Shown: positions 41,289-50,280 of the stretch, piece by piece | Position numbering within the stretch: position 1 is the stretch's first letter | Layout: each line of letters opens with the position of its first letter | NCBI GenBank assembly: GCA_946415245.1 | Contig: CAMKRS010000003.1 | Span: 36,350-100,349 of the forward strand | Source of the DNA: an uncultured Prevotella sp. | Lineage (GTDB): Bacteria > Bacteroidota > Bacteroidia > Bacteroidales > Bacteroidaceae | Length of the DNA stretch: 64,000 nt | Direction: 5' to 3' | The notes under the pieces: model-generated | Database searches by the model: none | The model's input: the letters and a program-made list of their open reading frames with translations, nothing else | Told to the model about the DNA's origin: nothing | Position numbers and translations under genes: made by a program

Positions 41289-44105
41289 TTATTTTTTCAG
41301 AACAATGTTCACCATACGCTTAGGGACGATGATAACCTTTGCTACTTGGAAGCCTTCGAGATACTTTGCTGAACGCTCGTCTGCCAAGACAGCTTCCTCG
41401 ATGGTCTTGTTGTCAGCATCAGCGGCGAACTGCATCTCGAAACGGGCCTTACCGTTGAAGGCAATACCCAACTTCACCTGACTCTCTACGAGATACTGCT
41501 CATCCCACTTCGGCCACTGAGAGTCGCAGACGCTACCCTTCTCGCCTAGCATCTCCCAGAGTTCCTCAGCGATATGAGGCGCAAATGGAGCAATGAGGAT
41601 CACCAGTGTCTTCAGCATCTCCTTATTCTTGCACTTCTGCTGTGAGAGCTCATTCACGCAGATCATGAAGGCAGAGATAGAGGTGTTGTAAGAGAAGGTC
41701 TCGATATCCTGAGATACCTTCTTGATGAGCTTATGCACACTCTTGAGATTTTCTGGTGTAGCCTCGCCTTCGAAGCCGTTCTGATAGAGGTTCCAGAACT
41801 TACGCAGGAATCTGTGGCAACCATCGATACCGTTGGTATCCCAAGGCTTCGACTGCTCCACAGGACCTAGGAACATCTCATAGAGACGGAGCGTGTCAGC
41901 ACCATATTTCTCGACGATCATATCCGGATTGACCACATTGAACATCGACTTCGACATCTTCTCGATAGCCCAACCACACTTGTACTGACCATTCTCGAGG
42001 ATGAACTCAGCATTGTCGTACTCAGGACGCCAAGCCTTGAAGGCCTCGATGTCGAGAATATCAGCAGAAACGATATTCACATCCACGTGGATAGGTGTTG
42101 TGGTATAGTTATCTTTCAGACCGAAGCTGACGAACTTACCCTTATCGGCACCATCGTCTTCGATACGATACACAAAGTTAGAACGACCCTGAATCATACC
42201 CTGATTGACGAGTTTCTTGAAAGGCTCATCCTCGCAAGAGTAACCAGAGTCATAAAGGAACTTATTCCAGAAACGAGAATAGATCAGGTGACCTGTTGCA
42301 TGCTCCGTACCTCCTACATAGAGGTCGACATTACGCCAGTACTCATCAGCATCACGACTGACGAGGGCTTTCTCGTTCTTGGGATCCATATAACGCAGAT
42401 AGTATGCTGAAGAGCCAGCGAAACCAGGCATCGTGTTCAGTTCGAGTGGGAAGACTGTCTTATTGTCGATTAGATCCTTCGATACCACCTTGTCTGTCTT
42501 CGTATCCCAAGCCCAGATCTTAGCACGTCCCAATGGGGGCTCGCCAGTTTCTGTGGGCTTATATTCATCGATCTCAGGCAATTCCAGAGGCAGACACTCC
42601 TTGGGAATCATATAGGGCATATCGTCCTTATAGTAGACGGGGAACGGCTCTCCCCAGTAACGCTGACGGGAGAAGATGGCATCACGCAGGCGATAGTTCA
42701 CCTTCACACGACCTAAGCCCTGCTCAGTGACGAATTTCTTGGTAGCAGCGATGGCCTCCTTAACAGTCAGACCATTGAGAGAGAACTTACTGCTTGCTGA
42801 GTTACACATGATACCTTCCTTGGCATCATAGCTCTCCTCAGAGACATCGGCACCCTCAATCAGTGGAATGATGGGCAGATTGAAGTGCTTGGCGAAGGCA
42901 TAGTCACGAGAGTCATGAGCAGGCACAGCCATAATGGCTCCAGTACCATAACCAGCCAACACGTATTCTGCTATCCAGATAGGAATCTTCTCATCAGTGA
43001 AAGGATTGATGGCGTAGCTACCAGAGAACACACCAGTCACCTTATGGTCCATCTGACGATCACGCTCTGTACGCTTCTTCACGTAGTCGAGATACTTCTC
43101 AACCTCTTCCTTCTGCTCAGGTGTTGTCAGCTCAGCTACAAGGTCTGATTCTGGTGCCAAGACCATAAAGGTCACACCAAACATCGTATCAGCACGGGTA
43201 GTGAAGATGGTGAAGTGCTTATCTGAGTCAGCCACGTTGAATTCTACTTCAGTACCCTCAGAGCGACCAATCCAGTTGCGCTGGGTTTCTTTCAGCGAGT
43301 CTGTCCAGTCGATGACATCCAAACCGTCAAGCAGTCTCTGGGCATAGGCAGAGACACGCAGACACCACTGGCGCATCTTCTTCTGTACCACAGGATAGCC
43401 GCCACGAACAGAGACACCATCCACCACCTCATCATTGGCGAGCACAGTACCCAGTTTCGGACACCAGTTCACCATCGTATCAGCCAGATAGGCAATACGA
43501 TAATTCATCAGCACCTCCTGCTTCTTCTTCTCTGAGAAGCCTGCCCAGTCAGAGGCCGTAAAGTGCAGTTCCTCAGTACCAAGGGCGTTGCAGTTCTCGG
43601 TACCCATCAGCTCGAAATGCTCAATCAGCTTAATGGTTGGCTGGGCCTTGTGCGATGAGGTGCTGAAATAACTCTTGAACATACGCTGGAAGGCCCACTG
43701 TGTCCACTTATAATAGATGGGATCGCAAGTGCGGACCTCTCTGTCCCAATCGAAACAGAAGCCGATCTTATCCAACTGCGAGCGATAGCGATCAATATTC
43801 TCGAAGGTGGTCTTCTCAGGATGCTGACCTGTCTGGATAGCATACTGCTCAGCAGGCAGTCCGTAGGCATCGTAACCCATCGGATTCAGCACATTGAAAC
43901 CCTGCTGACGCTTATACCTTGCATAGATATCTGAGGCGATATAGCCTAACGGATGACCCACGTGCAAGCCAGCTCCACTAGGATAAGGGAACATGTTGAG
44001 CACATAGAATTTCTTCTTGTTCTGGTCCTCCACCACGCGATAGGTACCATTTTCTACCCATCGCTTCTGCCATTTCTGTTCGATTTCTCTGAAATTGTAA
44101 TCCAT
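41289..44105 (-). CDS. leuS: Leucyl-tRNA synthetase
   Basis: A 938-residue class I synthetase that charges tRNA-Leu. The HIGH-type motif is in [18 protein letters not shown], the editing domain is seen around [18 protein letters not shown] and [20 protein letters not shown] (in part), and the KMSKS loop reads [11 protein letters not shown]. Length and domain order are those of bacterial LeuRS. It is the first gene of a five-gene operon; a -7 box (TACCTTTG, minus strand) is at 44153-44160. Confidence 0.97.
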   Translation of the reverse strand: MDYNFREIEQKWQKRWVENGTYRVVEDQNKKKFYVLNMFPYPSGAGLHVGHPLGYIASDIYARYKRQQGFNVLNPMGYDAYGLPAEQYAIQTGQHPEKTTFENIDRYRSQLDKIGFCFDWDREVRTCDPIYYKWTQWAFQRMFKSYFSTSSHKAQPTIKLIEHFELMGTENCNALGTEELHFTASDWAGFSEKKKQEVLMNYRIAYLADTMVNWCPKLGTVLANDEVVDGVSVRGGYPVVQKKMRQWCLRVSAYAQRLLDGLDVIDWTDSLKETQRNWIGRSEGTEVEFNVADSDKHFTIFTTRADTMFGVTFMVLAPESDLVAELTTPEQKEEVEKYLDYVKKRTERDRQMDHKVTGVFSGSYAINPFTDEKIPIWIAEYVLAGYGTGAIMAVPAHDSRDYAFAKHFNLPIIPLIEGADVSEESYDAKEGIMCNSASSKFSLNGLTVKEAIAATKKFVTEQGLGRVKVNYRLRDAIFSRQRYWGEPFPVYYKDDMPYMIPKECLPLELPEIDEYKPTETGEPPLGRAKIWAWDTKTDKVVSKDLIDNKTVFPLELNTMPGFAGSSAYYLRYMDPKNEKALVSRDADEYWRNVDLYVGGTEHATGHLIYSRFWNKFLYDSGYSCEDEPFKKLVNQGMIQGRSNFVYRIEDDGADKGKFVSFGLKDNYTTTPIHVDVNIVSADILDIEAFKAWRPEYDNAEFILENGQYKCGWAIEKMSKSMFNVVNPDMIVEKYGADTLRLYEMFLGPVEQSKPWDTNGIDGCHRFLRKFWNLYQNGFEGEATPENLKSVHKLIKKVSQDIETFSYNTSISAFMICVNELSQQKCKNKEMLKTLVILIAPFAPHIAEELWEMLGEKGSVCDSQWPKWDEQYLVESQVKLGIAFNGKARFEMQFAADADNKTIEEAVLADERSAKYLEGFQVAKVIIVPKRMVNIVLKK

Positions 44106-44152
44106 GTTGTATATTTATTTTAATCGTTTCCGTACAATAATATTTTAGGCTG

Positions 44153-44160
44153 CAAAGGTA
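44153..44160 (-). promoter_or_regulatory. -7 box of the leuS operon
   Basis: CAAAGGTA on the plus strand, 48 bases from the leuS start. Confidence 0.55.
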
Positions 44161-44222
44161 CGAATAAGTAAGCAGACTGCCAAATAATCGCCCAAAAATT
44201 TGGTACATTTGGTTTTTCTGAG

Positions 44223-44230
44223 TACTTTTG
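44223..44230 (+). promoter_or_regulatory. -7 box of the 44239 gene
   Basis: TACTTTTG, 8 bases before the ATG at 44239, which argues against the ORF-track start at 44200. Confidence 0.5.
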
Positions 44231-44238
44231 CTGCCCGT

Positions 44239-45237
44239 ATGATGAATATGAGACAGATATTAATGGCTTTGCTCTTGATGCCTCTGACCTTGATGGCACA
44301 GGAAGCAACGGTACTGAAACAACGTAAATTTCCCAAGACGGTGCCTGCAGGAAACTATAGTGGCATCACTTGGATGGGCGGTTCGAAATTTGCTGTGGCA
44401 AACGACAAATCACCAACTACCGGTTTTTATCTGATGACGATAGATACAGACAATATTACTGGCGAACTGTTGTCTGTGCATTTGGACACATTTCTGACTT
44501 GTGGTCAGCCAACTCGCGACGAGGAAGGTATCTGCTATATGCCTCAGAATCAGACGATTTTCGTGAGTGGAGAGAAAGATCAGGAGATACTTGAATTTGA
44601 TCTTCAGGGTCAGCTGACGGGCAGGAAACTGAATATTCCTGAAATCTTCAAGACAGCTTATTCAAATCGTGGTTTTGAAGCACTCACTTATCAGCCTGTG
44701 ACGCATCGTTTCTGGACCACTTCTGAGAATACCCTTCAGGCCGATGGAGAGAAGCCAACCATAGACAGGAAAATCAAGAACCGTCTGCGCCTTCAGTCTT
44801 TTGGTGATGACTTGCAGCCCAAAGAGCAATATTGGTATGAGACTGATTCAGCCATTGTCAAAAAGCGCAAAGGTACCAGTATTATGGGAGTTGGAGGTTT
44901 GGCAGCACTCGATGATGGTAGGATCGTGGTGCTCGAACGAGAGTTGTATTTCCCCAAAAAGCAGATTGGCTCGTATTGTCTTGTCAAACTTTACGTCGTT
45001 AATCCCTCTCAGCAACAGCCTGGTGAATTGTTGAATAAATCTTTACTGACAACGTTCCGTACGAAATTCAATATCACGCGCCATAATTTTGCTAACTATG
45101 AAGGCATCTGTGTAGGGCCTAAATTGGCTGATGGCCGCCAGCTCCTTCTCCTCATCTGCGACTCACAAAACCAGTATAAAGGTGTGATGAGAGACTGGTT
45201 CAAACCGGTTGTCCTTCCATCGCCCAGCGCTAACTGA
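44239..45237 (+). CDS. Secreted esterase-like phytase family protein
   Basis: A 332-residue exported protein; the start at 44239 (MMNMRQILMALLLMPLTLMAQ) gives a clean signal peptide after the -7 box. The sequence follows the esterase-like-phytase fold: GNYSGITWMGGSKFAVANDK, TRDEEGICYMPQ, NRGFEALTYQP and NFANYEGICVGPKL, a beta-propeller with Glu residues for metal or substrate binding. Such proteins may hydrolyse phosphate esters outside the cell. Divergent from leuS; its last 8 bases overlap the convergent spoIIE-like gene. Confidence 0.85.
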   Translation: MMNMRQILMALLLMPLTLMAQEATVLKQRKFPKTVPAGNYSGITWMGGSKFAVANDKSPTTGFYLMTIDTDNITGELLSVHLDTFLTCGQPTRDEEGICYMPQNQTIFVSGEKDQEILEFDLQGQLTGRKLNIPEIFKTAYSNRGFEALTYQPVTHRFWTTSENTLQADGEKPTIDRKIKNRLRLQSFGDDLQPKEQYWYETDSAIVKKRKGTSIMGVGGLAALDDGRIVVLERELYFPKKQIGSYCLVKLYVVNPSQQQPGELLNKSLLTTFRTKFNITRHNFANYEGICVGPKLADGRQLLLLICDSQNQYKGVMRDWFKPVVLPSPSAN

Positions 45238-47344
45238 TTTTCAGACAGAGCATTGTCAGGTCGTCGCTGGGTTCTGCATCGCCAACAAAATAACTGACAG
45301 TGGCATTCATCTGGCTAACGATCTGTTGGCAGTCCTCATTCGAACGGCTTTGGAAGAAATTGAGCAGACGTTTGTCACCAAACTGTTCTTGGAAGCTGTT
45401 TTCGGCTTCGTTAAGGCCATCAGTATAAAGAAATAAGGTACGCCCACGGAGATTGTCAATGCTTTCCCCAAGAAATTCCAGATCAGGCCATAAACCTATG
45501 GGTGCATTCGATTCCACTTCGGCGAACCCAGGATGACAAGGTCCATCAGATGTCAGAGGAGGATCGATAATAATAGGTGGATTATGGCCAGCATTACAGT
45601 ATTTCATCTGTCCCGTGGTGAGATCGATCTCAGCGATGAACATGGTGACGAACATACCACTCTCATTATCCGCAGCCAATGTATCATTCAGTCTTGTTGC
45701 GATATATTCTGGTGGGAAGCCCTCCTTAGCATAGTTGTGGAACAAGTTCACCGCTACGGCCATTGTCATCGAAGCAGGAACGCCTTTACCGCTGACGTCG
45801 CCAATGCAAAGAAATAGCTTATTGTTTTGCATGAAGAAATCATAGAGATCACCACCCACCTCCTTCGCAGGTTTCATCGAGGCATAGAGGTCGACGCCCG
45901 AATACTGTTGAAAAATGTTGAAGTTTCTCGGCACCATACTCATCTGAATATCACGGGCGATACGCAGTTCACTCTCGATACGCTCCTTGGCTTTCGTTGT
46001 CTCCTCCAGCTGTCCGTAGGCATTCTCGAGCTTCTCGTAGGCAGTCTCAATCGCTTTCTCATGCCTTTTGTGACGGTGAAGGATAAAGCCAAGTGCTGCG
46101 ATGATGATAGCAGCCACCAAACCAAGCATATACATAAACACATGATAGGTGCGTTCCGACTGCTTTTGTGCTTCCATTTTCGACTCCCATTCACTAAGCT
46201 GCAAGTCCTTGTTATTTTTGTCGAGACTGTCGTTTTTCAGTTTCACAGCAATATTCTGCAATTCGATGTCGCGATTCTCCAGTTCGATGCGCTGGTTCTC
46301 AAGCGACAGGTTCAGGGCTTCTTCCTCCAATCGTTTTTGGTCAAGCTCGTCGCTGATATGTTCCAGTTTGAGTGCCTGATTGGCGAGACGGAGATCTTTT
46401 GCCTCATTCTCTGAGCGGGCTACATCCAGCTGTAACGAGTGTTCTGCTGCCATCTGTCGCACTTCACGTGCCGATAAAGAATCAGACAAATCCTTGAATT
46501 CTTTATATGTTTTTAATGCCGTCGCATAGTCGCCTAGAAAACCGTATGTGTCTGACACGTAGCTCAGTCTGATGAGTGGACTAACAATTGTCTTGGCAAT
46601 TTCCAGTGCTTGTTGATAATCCTTTTTGGTTTTGGCATGATAATACTCCGCGATTTTGAACATATCGTTTTCATTTACCTTGGGCTGAGTCTGTTTCCAT
46701 TCCCTATAGGCCTTATCATATTCTTCCTCACTATAGGAGCCGTCTCTCCTATGCATCGCCCCAAGAGCGATACAGACGTATGCATGAAGGAGTTGAGTGT
46801 GAATAGGCTGTATGTTTGGTTCCTGAAGTCCTCTTTGTGCCAACTCAAGTGTTTTGCGAAAGTTAACCCTGTTAAAATTAATACGGCATAGCCCGATGTA
46901 GTTTATCGCAGCACTCTCATTGGGGAAGTAACGGTGCAGGTAGTCGATACACTCATAAAGACCTTTTTCTGCCAGCATTGTTTGATTCATGATGCTCAGC
47001 ATCGTCACGTTGGCGCTTGTCGCAGAATAGAGGCCGTACTTGCTGTCTTCCTTTTCTGCATAGGCTTTGATCTCTTTTACCAATTCTATACCTTTGCTGC
47101 GATTGATCTTACGGAAGGTGAAGAGGGCCTGATTGCACCAAGCCTTGTAGAATGTCTGCTCATCGCCTGTTTTCTTGGTTAACGCTTTCAGACGGTCTGT
47201 GGCAGCCATGAATTTCTCAATACTGTCCGTATTATACAGACGGTACATCGTGGTGCTCAGTTCCTCGATGTCCTTCTTCTCCTGCTGTGCTGCCGCAGAC
47301 AGCGACAAGAGGAGAAACAGCAGATGTATCATCCGTTTTCTCAT
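45230..47344 (-). CDS. TPR/coiled-coil SpoIIE-type protein phosphatase
   Basis: A 704-residue membrane protein starting at 47344 (MRKRMIHLLFLLLSLSAAAQ, a signal peptide). An exported TPR-like helical part (about 25-290) is followed by a coiled coil of NQ/LE-rich heptads (about 300-385), one membrane helix (about 402-422: MLGLVAAIIIAALGFIL) and a cytoplasmic PP2C-type SpoIIE domain (about 460-700) with GGDLYDFF, GDVSGKGVPAS, NAGHNPP and SDDLTML, which supply the metal-binding Asp residues. It probably senses an envelope signal and dephosphorylates an anti-sigma antagonist or other regulator; no such partner is adjacent. Confidence 0.9.
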   Translation of the reverse strand: MRKRMIHLLFLLLSLSAAAQQEKKDIEELSTTMYRLYNTDSIEKFMAATDRLKALTKKTGDEQTFYKAWCNQALFTFRKINRSKGIELVKEIKAYAEKEDSKYGLYSATSANVTMLSIMNQTMLAEKGLYECIDYLHRYFPNESAAINYIGLCRINFNRVNFRKTLELAQRGLQEPNIQPIHTQLLHAYVCIALGAMHRRDGSYSEEEYDKAYREWKQTQPKVNENDMFKIAEYYHAKTKKDYQQALEIAKTIVSPLIRLSYVSDTYGFLGDYATALKTYKEFKDLSDSLSAREVRQMAAEHSLQLDVARSENEAKDLRLANQALKLEHISDELDQKRLEEEALNLSLENQRIELENRDIELQNIAVKLKNDSLDKNNKDLQLSEWESKMEAQKQSERTYHVFMYMLGLVAAIIIAALGFILHRHKRHEKAIETAYEKLENAYGQLEETTKAKERIESELRIARDIQMSMVPRNFNIFQQYSGVDLYASMKPAKEVGGDLYDFFMQNNKLFLCIGDVSGKGVPASMTMAVAVNLFHNYAKEGFPPEYIATRLNDTLAADNESGMFVTMFIAEIDLTTGQMKYCNAGHNPPIIIDPPLTSDGPCHPGFAEVESNAPIGLWPDLEFLGESIDNLRGRTLFLYTDGLNEAENSFQEQFGDKRLLNFFQSRSNEDCQQIVSQMNATVSYFVGDAEPSDDLTMLCLKIS

Positions 47345-47467
47345 ATACCGATCTTCGGCTTGTGCCACAAACTGCGCCACAAAGATAAGAATAATAACTG
47401 AAACAAAAAAGAATTATGGGAAATAAATTTGTCTTTTCTTGCCTATCGTCTGAAAAAGGCGTTTTTT

Positions 47468-47541
47468 CGAGCCCCCTAGGAAACACTTGTTCCCTGCCTA
47501 GGAAATTTTTGCTACCTGCCTAGGCCGCAAAAATCGCCTAG
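47468..47541. repeat. CCTAGG-containing array at 22-bp period
   Basis: CCTAGG recurs at 47475, 47497 and 47519 (22-bp steps), with a final CCTAG at 47537 (18 bp). The unit at 47490-47504 is TTCCCTGCCTAGGAA, the same TTCCC...GGAA 15-mer design as at 27181, and neighbouring units at 47468 and 47512 are degenerate forms. The array lies between the spoIIE-like gene and the LD-carboxypeptidase gene. Confidence 0.8.
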
Positions 47542-47587
47542 TATGGCCTCAGAAGAAATCCTTCCTGAAAATATCGTACACCATCAC

Positions 47588-48556
47588 TCAGTTTTTACGC
47601 GCTCCTTCAGTATAGCGGAGGATGATACCGTTTGGGGTGATTTCGAGTGTGGCTTTGACGCCTGTGAGGAGGGGGAAGTTACGAAGGTGAGCGTGGCCAA
47701 CGGGGAAATCATAGCAGACGGGAATGTTGTAATGGCGAAGATATTCGTGGAGCATTGCGTACATATCGTCGAAGCCGTTTTCTGGGTGTTTGTATTTATT
47801 GAACTGGCCCACAATGATGCCTCGCACATTTGAAAGCAGACCTCGCATCTCCATATTGTGCAGCATACGGTCAACTTTGCTCATACCTTCGTCTGTATCC
47901 TCCATAAATAAGATAATGTCTTTCAGCAAGAGCGGATCGAAATCAGAACCAGCGAGATCGTTGTATACAGACAGGTTTCCACCAACGACGATACCCTCTG
48001 CCCTACCCTCGATATTCAGCGGATGAGGCGCAATGCGATACGTGGGCAGATCGCCTTGTAGCATACGACGTAAGGTCTGGCTGACGGTATCATTACCTTC
48101 ATAAGTCTTCAGCGCATGACACATTGAGCCATGAATGCCCTTCACTCCTGCCCTCGCCTCAGCACAAAGCAAGGCTGTGATATCGCTGAAGCCGATGATC
48201 ATCTTAGGATACTGACGTAAGGTGTCAAGCGAAAGACGACTCAGTAAATGCGCAGCCCCATCGCCTCCTCGCGAACACATGATGGCTTTGACGGAAGGCT
48301 CACGAAGCGCCCAAAGCAAATCGGAAAGCCGCTCTTCGATGGTGCCAGCAAAGCCATGATAGTCGTTGAGGGCGTTCTTGCCAATCACACAATGATAACC
48401 CCATTGCTCCAACGTACGAATACCCCCATTGATGGTGGCGGTATCTGTCGCACTTGATGGCGAGATGATGGCAATGGTGTCGCCTTTGTGCAAGAACTGG
48501 GCTGTGACGGAAAATGTCCAACTCAGCAAAATCAGCAGAAAATATCCCTTTTTCAT
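47588..48556 (-). CDS. LD-carboxypeptidase (peptidase family S66)
   Basis: A 322-residue exported enzyme starting at 48556 (MKKGYFLLILLSWTFSVTAQ), 5 bases after a -7 box. Family S66 features are present: GDTIAIISPSSA, CSRGGDGAAHLL, the Ser nucleophile in IIGFSDITALL, and the C-terminal FMEDTDEGMSKVDRML (Glu) and PVCYDFPVGHAHL (His). It should trim the terminal D-alanine from muramoyl tetrapeptides in peptidoglycan recycling. The presence of a signal peptide implies a periplasmic site. Confidence 0.92.
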   Translation of the reverse strand: MKKGYFLLILLSWTFSVTAQFLHKGDTIAIISPSSATDTATINGGIRTLEQWGYHCVIGKNALNDYHGFAGTIEERLSDLLWALREPSVKAIMCSRGGDGAAHLLSRLSLDTLRQYPKMIIGFSDITALLCAEARAGVKGIHGSMCHALKTYEGNDTVSQTLRRMLQGDLPTYRIAPHPLNIEGRAEGIVVGGNLSVYNDLAGSDFDPLLLKDIILFMEDTDEGMSKVDRMLHNMEMRGLLSNVRGIIVGQFNKYKHPENGFDDMYAMLHEYLRHYNIPVCYDFPVGHAHLRNFPLLTGVKATLEITPNGIILRYTEGARKN

Positions 48557-48560
48557 GCCA

Positions 48561-48568
48561 CAAAGGTA
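48561..48568 (-). promoter_or_regulatory. -7 box of the LD-carboxypeptidase gene
   Basis: CAAAGGTA (TACCTTTG on the minus strand), so close to the ATG at 48556 that the mRNA would be almost leaderless. Confidence 0.45.
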
Positions 48569-48641
48569 CATCTTTTATTCTAGAAATGCAAACCAAATGT
48601 TATTTTTCCTAAAGAATTTGGTGGTTTGCAAAGAAAGTCGT

Positions 48642-48649
48642 ATCTTTGT
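48642..48649 (+). promoter_or_regulatory. -7 box of the sugar isomerase gene
   Basis: TATCTTTG, 44 bases before the ATG at 48693. Confidence 0.55.
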
Positions 48650-48692
48650 GGCTTGAAATTTATTCATTACTAACAAATAATTCAATTACAAA

Positions 48693-50189
48693 ATGAAGAA
48701 TGTACCTGTAATTAAGATTGGAATCGTGGCTGTTAGCCGCGACTGTTTCCCTGAGTCACTGGCAGTTAACCGTCGTAAGGCCGTTATCGCCGAGTATGAA
48801 AAGAAGTTTGGTAAGGAAGGCATCTACGAGTGTCCTATCTGCATCGTTGAGAGTGAGATCCACGCTCAGCAGGCACTTGAGGATGTTCAGAAGGCTGGCT
48901 GTAATGCCCTTTGTGTATATCTGGGCAACTTCGGTCCTGAGATTTCTGAGACCATGATTGCTGACTGGTTCAAGGGCCCGTCGATGTTTATCGCTGCTGC
49001 TGAGGAGACTCAGAAGGACCTGATTGATGGTCGTGGTGATGCTTACTGCGGTATGCTGAATGCCAGCCAGGCCCTGAGCCTGCGCAAGACCCGTGCTTAC
49101 ATTCCTGAGGAGCCTGTTGGCGATGCTGCCCAGTGCGCTGAGATGATCCATGAGTTCCTGCCCATCGCTCGTGCTATCGTAGGTCTGCAGAACCTGAAGA
49201 TCATCAGCTTCGGTCCTCGTCCTAACAACTTCCTGGCTTGTAACGCTCCTATCCGCGCCCTCTATGACCTCGATGTGGAGATTGAGGAGAACTCAGAGCT
49301 CGACCTGCTCGAGGCTTTCCAGAAGCATCAGGGCGACCCACGCATCGACGATGTGGTGAAGGATATGGCTGCTGAGCTCGGCACTGGTAACAAGATTCCT
49401 TCTGTTCTGCCTAAGCTCGCTCAGTATGAGCTGACGCTGACAGACTGGATCGAGGGTCACAAGGGTTCTCGTCAGTTCGTAGCTATGGCCAACAAGTGCT
49501 GGCCTGCATTCCAGACCATGTTCGGCTTCGTTCCTTGCTATGTGAACAGCCGTCTGACGGGTCGTGGTATCCCCGTAGCTTGTGAGGTTGATATCTATGG
49601 TGCTCTGTCTGAGTACATCGGAACCTGCATCACTCAGGATGCTGTAACGCTGCTCGACATCAACAACTCTGTTCCTACCGATATGTTCGAGGAGAGCATC
49701 AAGGGCAAGAAGTTTGCTTGTGACAGTTACACAGAGAAGGAAATCTTCATGGGCTTCCACTGTGGTAACACCGCTTCTTCTAAGGTTTGCAACTGCCAGA
49801 TGTGCTTCCAGCGCATTATGGCTCGCGCTCTGCCTGTTGAGGTTACTAACGGTACCCTCGAGGGTGACATCCAGCCAGGTCTGGCTACAGTTTATCGTCT
49901 GCAGTCTACTGCCGACACCAAGCTCCGCGCTTACATCGCTCAGGGCGAGGTTATTCCTGTAGCTACACGCTCATTCGGTTCTATCGGTATCTTCGGTATC
50001 AAGAACATGAGTCGCTTCTATCGTCACGTCCTCATCGAGAAGCACTATCCGCACCACGCAGCTGTGATGTTCGAGCACGCTGGTAAGTATCTGTGGGAGG
50101 TGCTGAAGTACATGGGTATCCCCGTTGAGGAGATTGACTACAACTTCCCGAAGGGTGACTTCTACCCCACCGAGAATCCGTTCGCATAA
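48693..50189 (+). CDS. L-fucose/L-arabinose isomerase family protein
   Basis: A 498-residue cytoplasmic protein with the fucose isomerase fold: KIGIVAVSRDCFPESLAVNRR at the start, ISFGPRPNNFLACNAPIRAL in the middle, and CEVDIYGALSEYIG, FHCGNTASSKVC and MFEHAGKYLWEVLKY later. It probably interconverts an aldose and a ketose. The exact sugar is unclear, and no fucose or arabinose catabolic genes are adjacent. Codon use looks highly biased (CTG, CGT, AAC, GAG), suggesting strong expression. It ends in a strong terminator. Confidence 0.82.
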   Translation: MKNVPVIKIGIVAVSRDCFPESLAVNRRKAVIAEYEKKFGKEGIYECPICIVESEIHAQQALEDVQKAGCNALCVYLGNFGPEISETMIADWFKGPSMFIAAAEETQKDLIDGRGDAYCGMLNASQALSLRKTRAYIPEEPVGDAAQCAEMIHEFLPIARAIVGLQNLKIISFGPRPNNFLACNAPIRALYDLDVEIEENSELDLLEAFQKHQGDPRIDDVVKDMAAELGTGNKIPSVLPKLAQYELTLTDWIEGHKGSRQFVAMANKCWPAFQTMFGFVPCYVNSRLTGRGIPVACEVDIYGALSEYIGTCITQDAVTLLDINNSVPTDMFEESIKGKKFACDSYTEKEIFMGFHCGNTASSKVCNCQMCFQRIMARALPVEVTNGTLEGDIQPGLATVYRLQSTADTKLRAYIAQGEVIPVATRSFGSIGIFGIKNMSRFYRHVLIEKHYPHHAAVMFEHAGKYLWEVLKYMGIPVEEIDYNFPKGDFYPTENPFA

Positions 50190-50206
50190 GATGAACCTAA
50201 AATACA

Positions 50207-50238
50207 GCCCGCCTACTTTGACGAGGCGGGCTGTTTTC
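50207..50238 (+). terminator. Rho-independent terminator
   Basis: An 11-bp stem ACAGCCCGCCT / AGGCGGGCTGT with a 9-base loop, followed by TTTTC. Confidence 0.9.
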
Positions 50239-50280
50239 AACTGATTATCCTAACATTATTAACTTAAAAGTATTTAGCTT

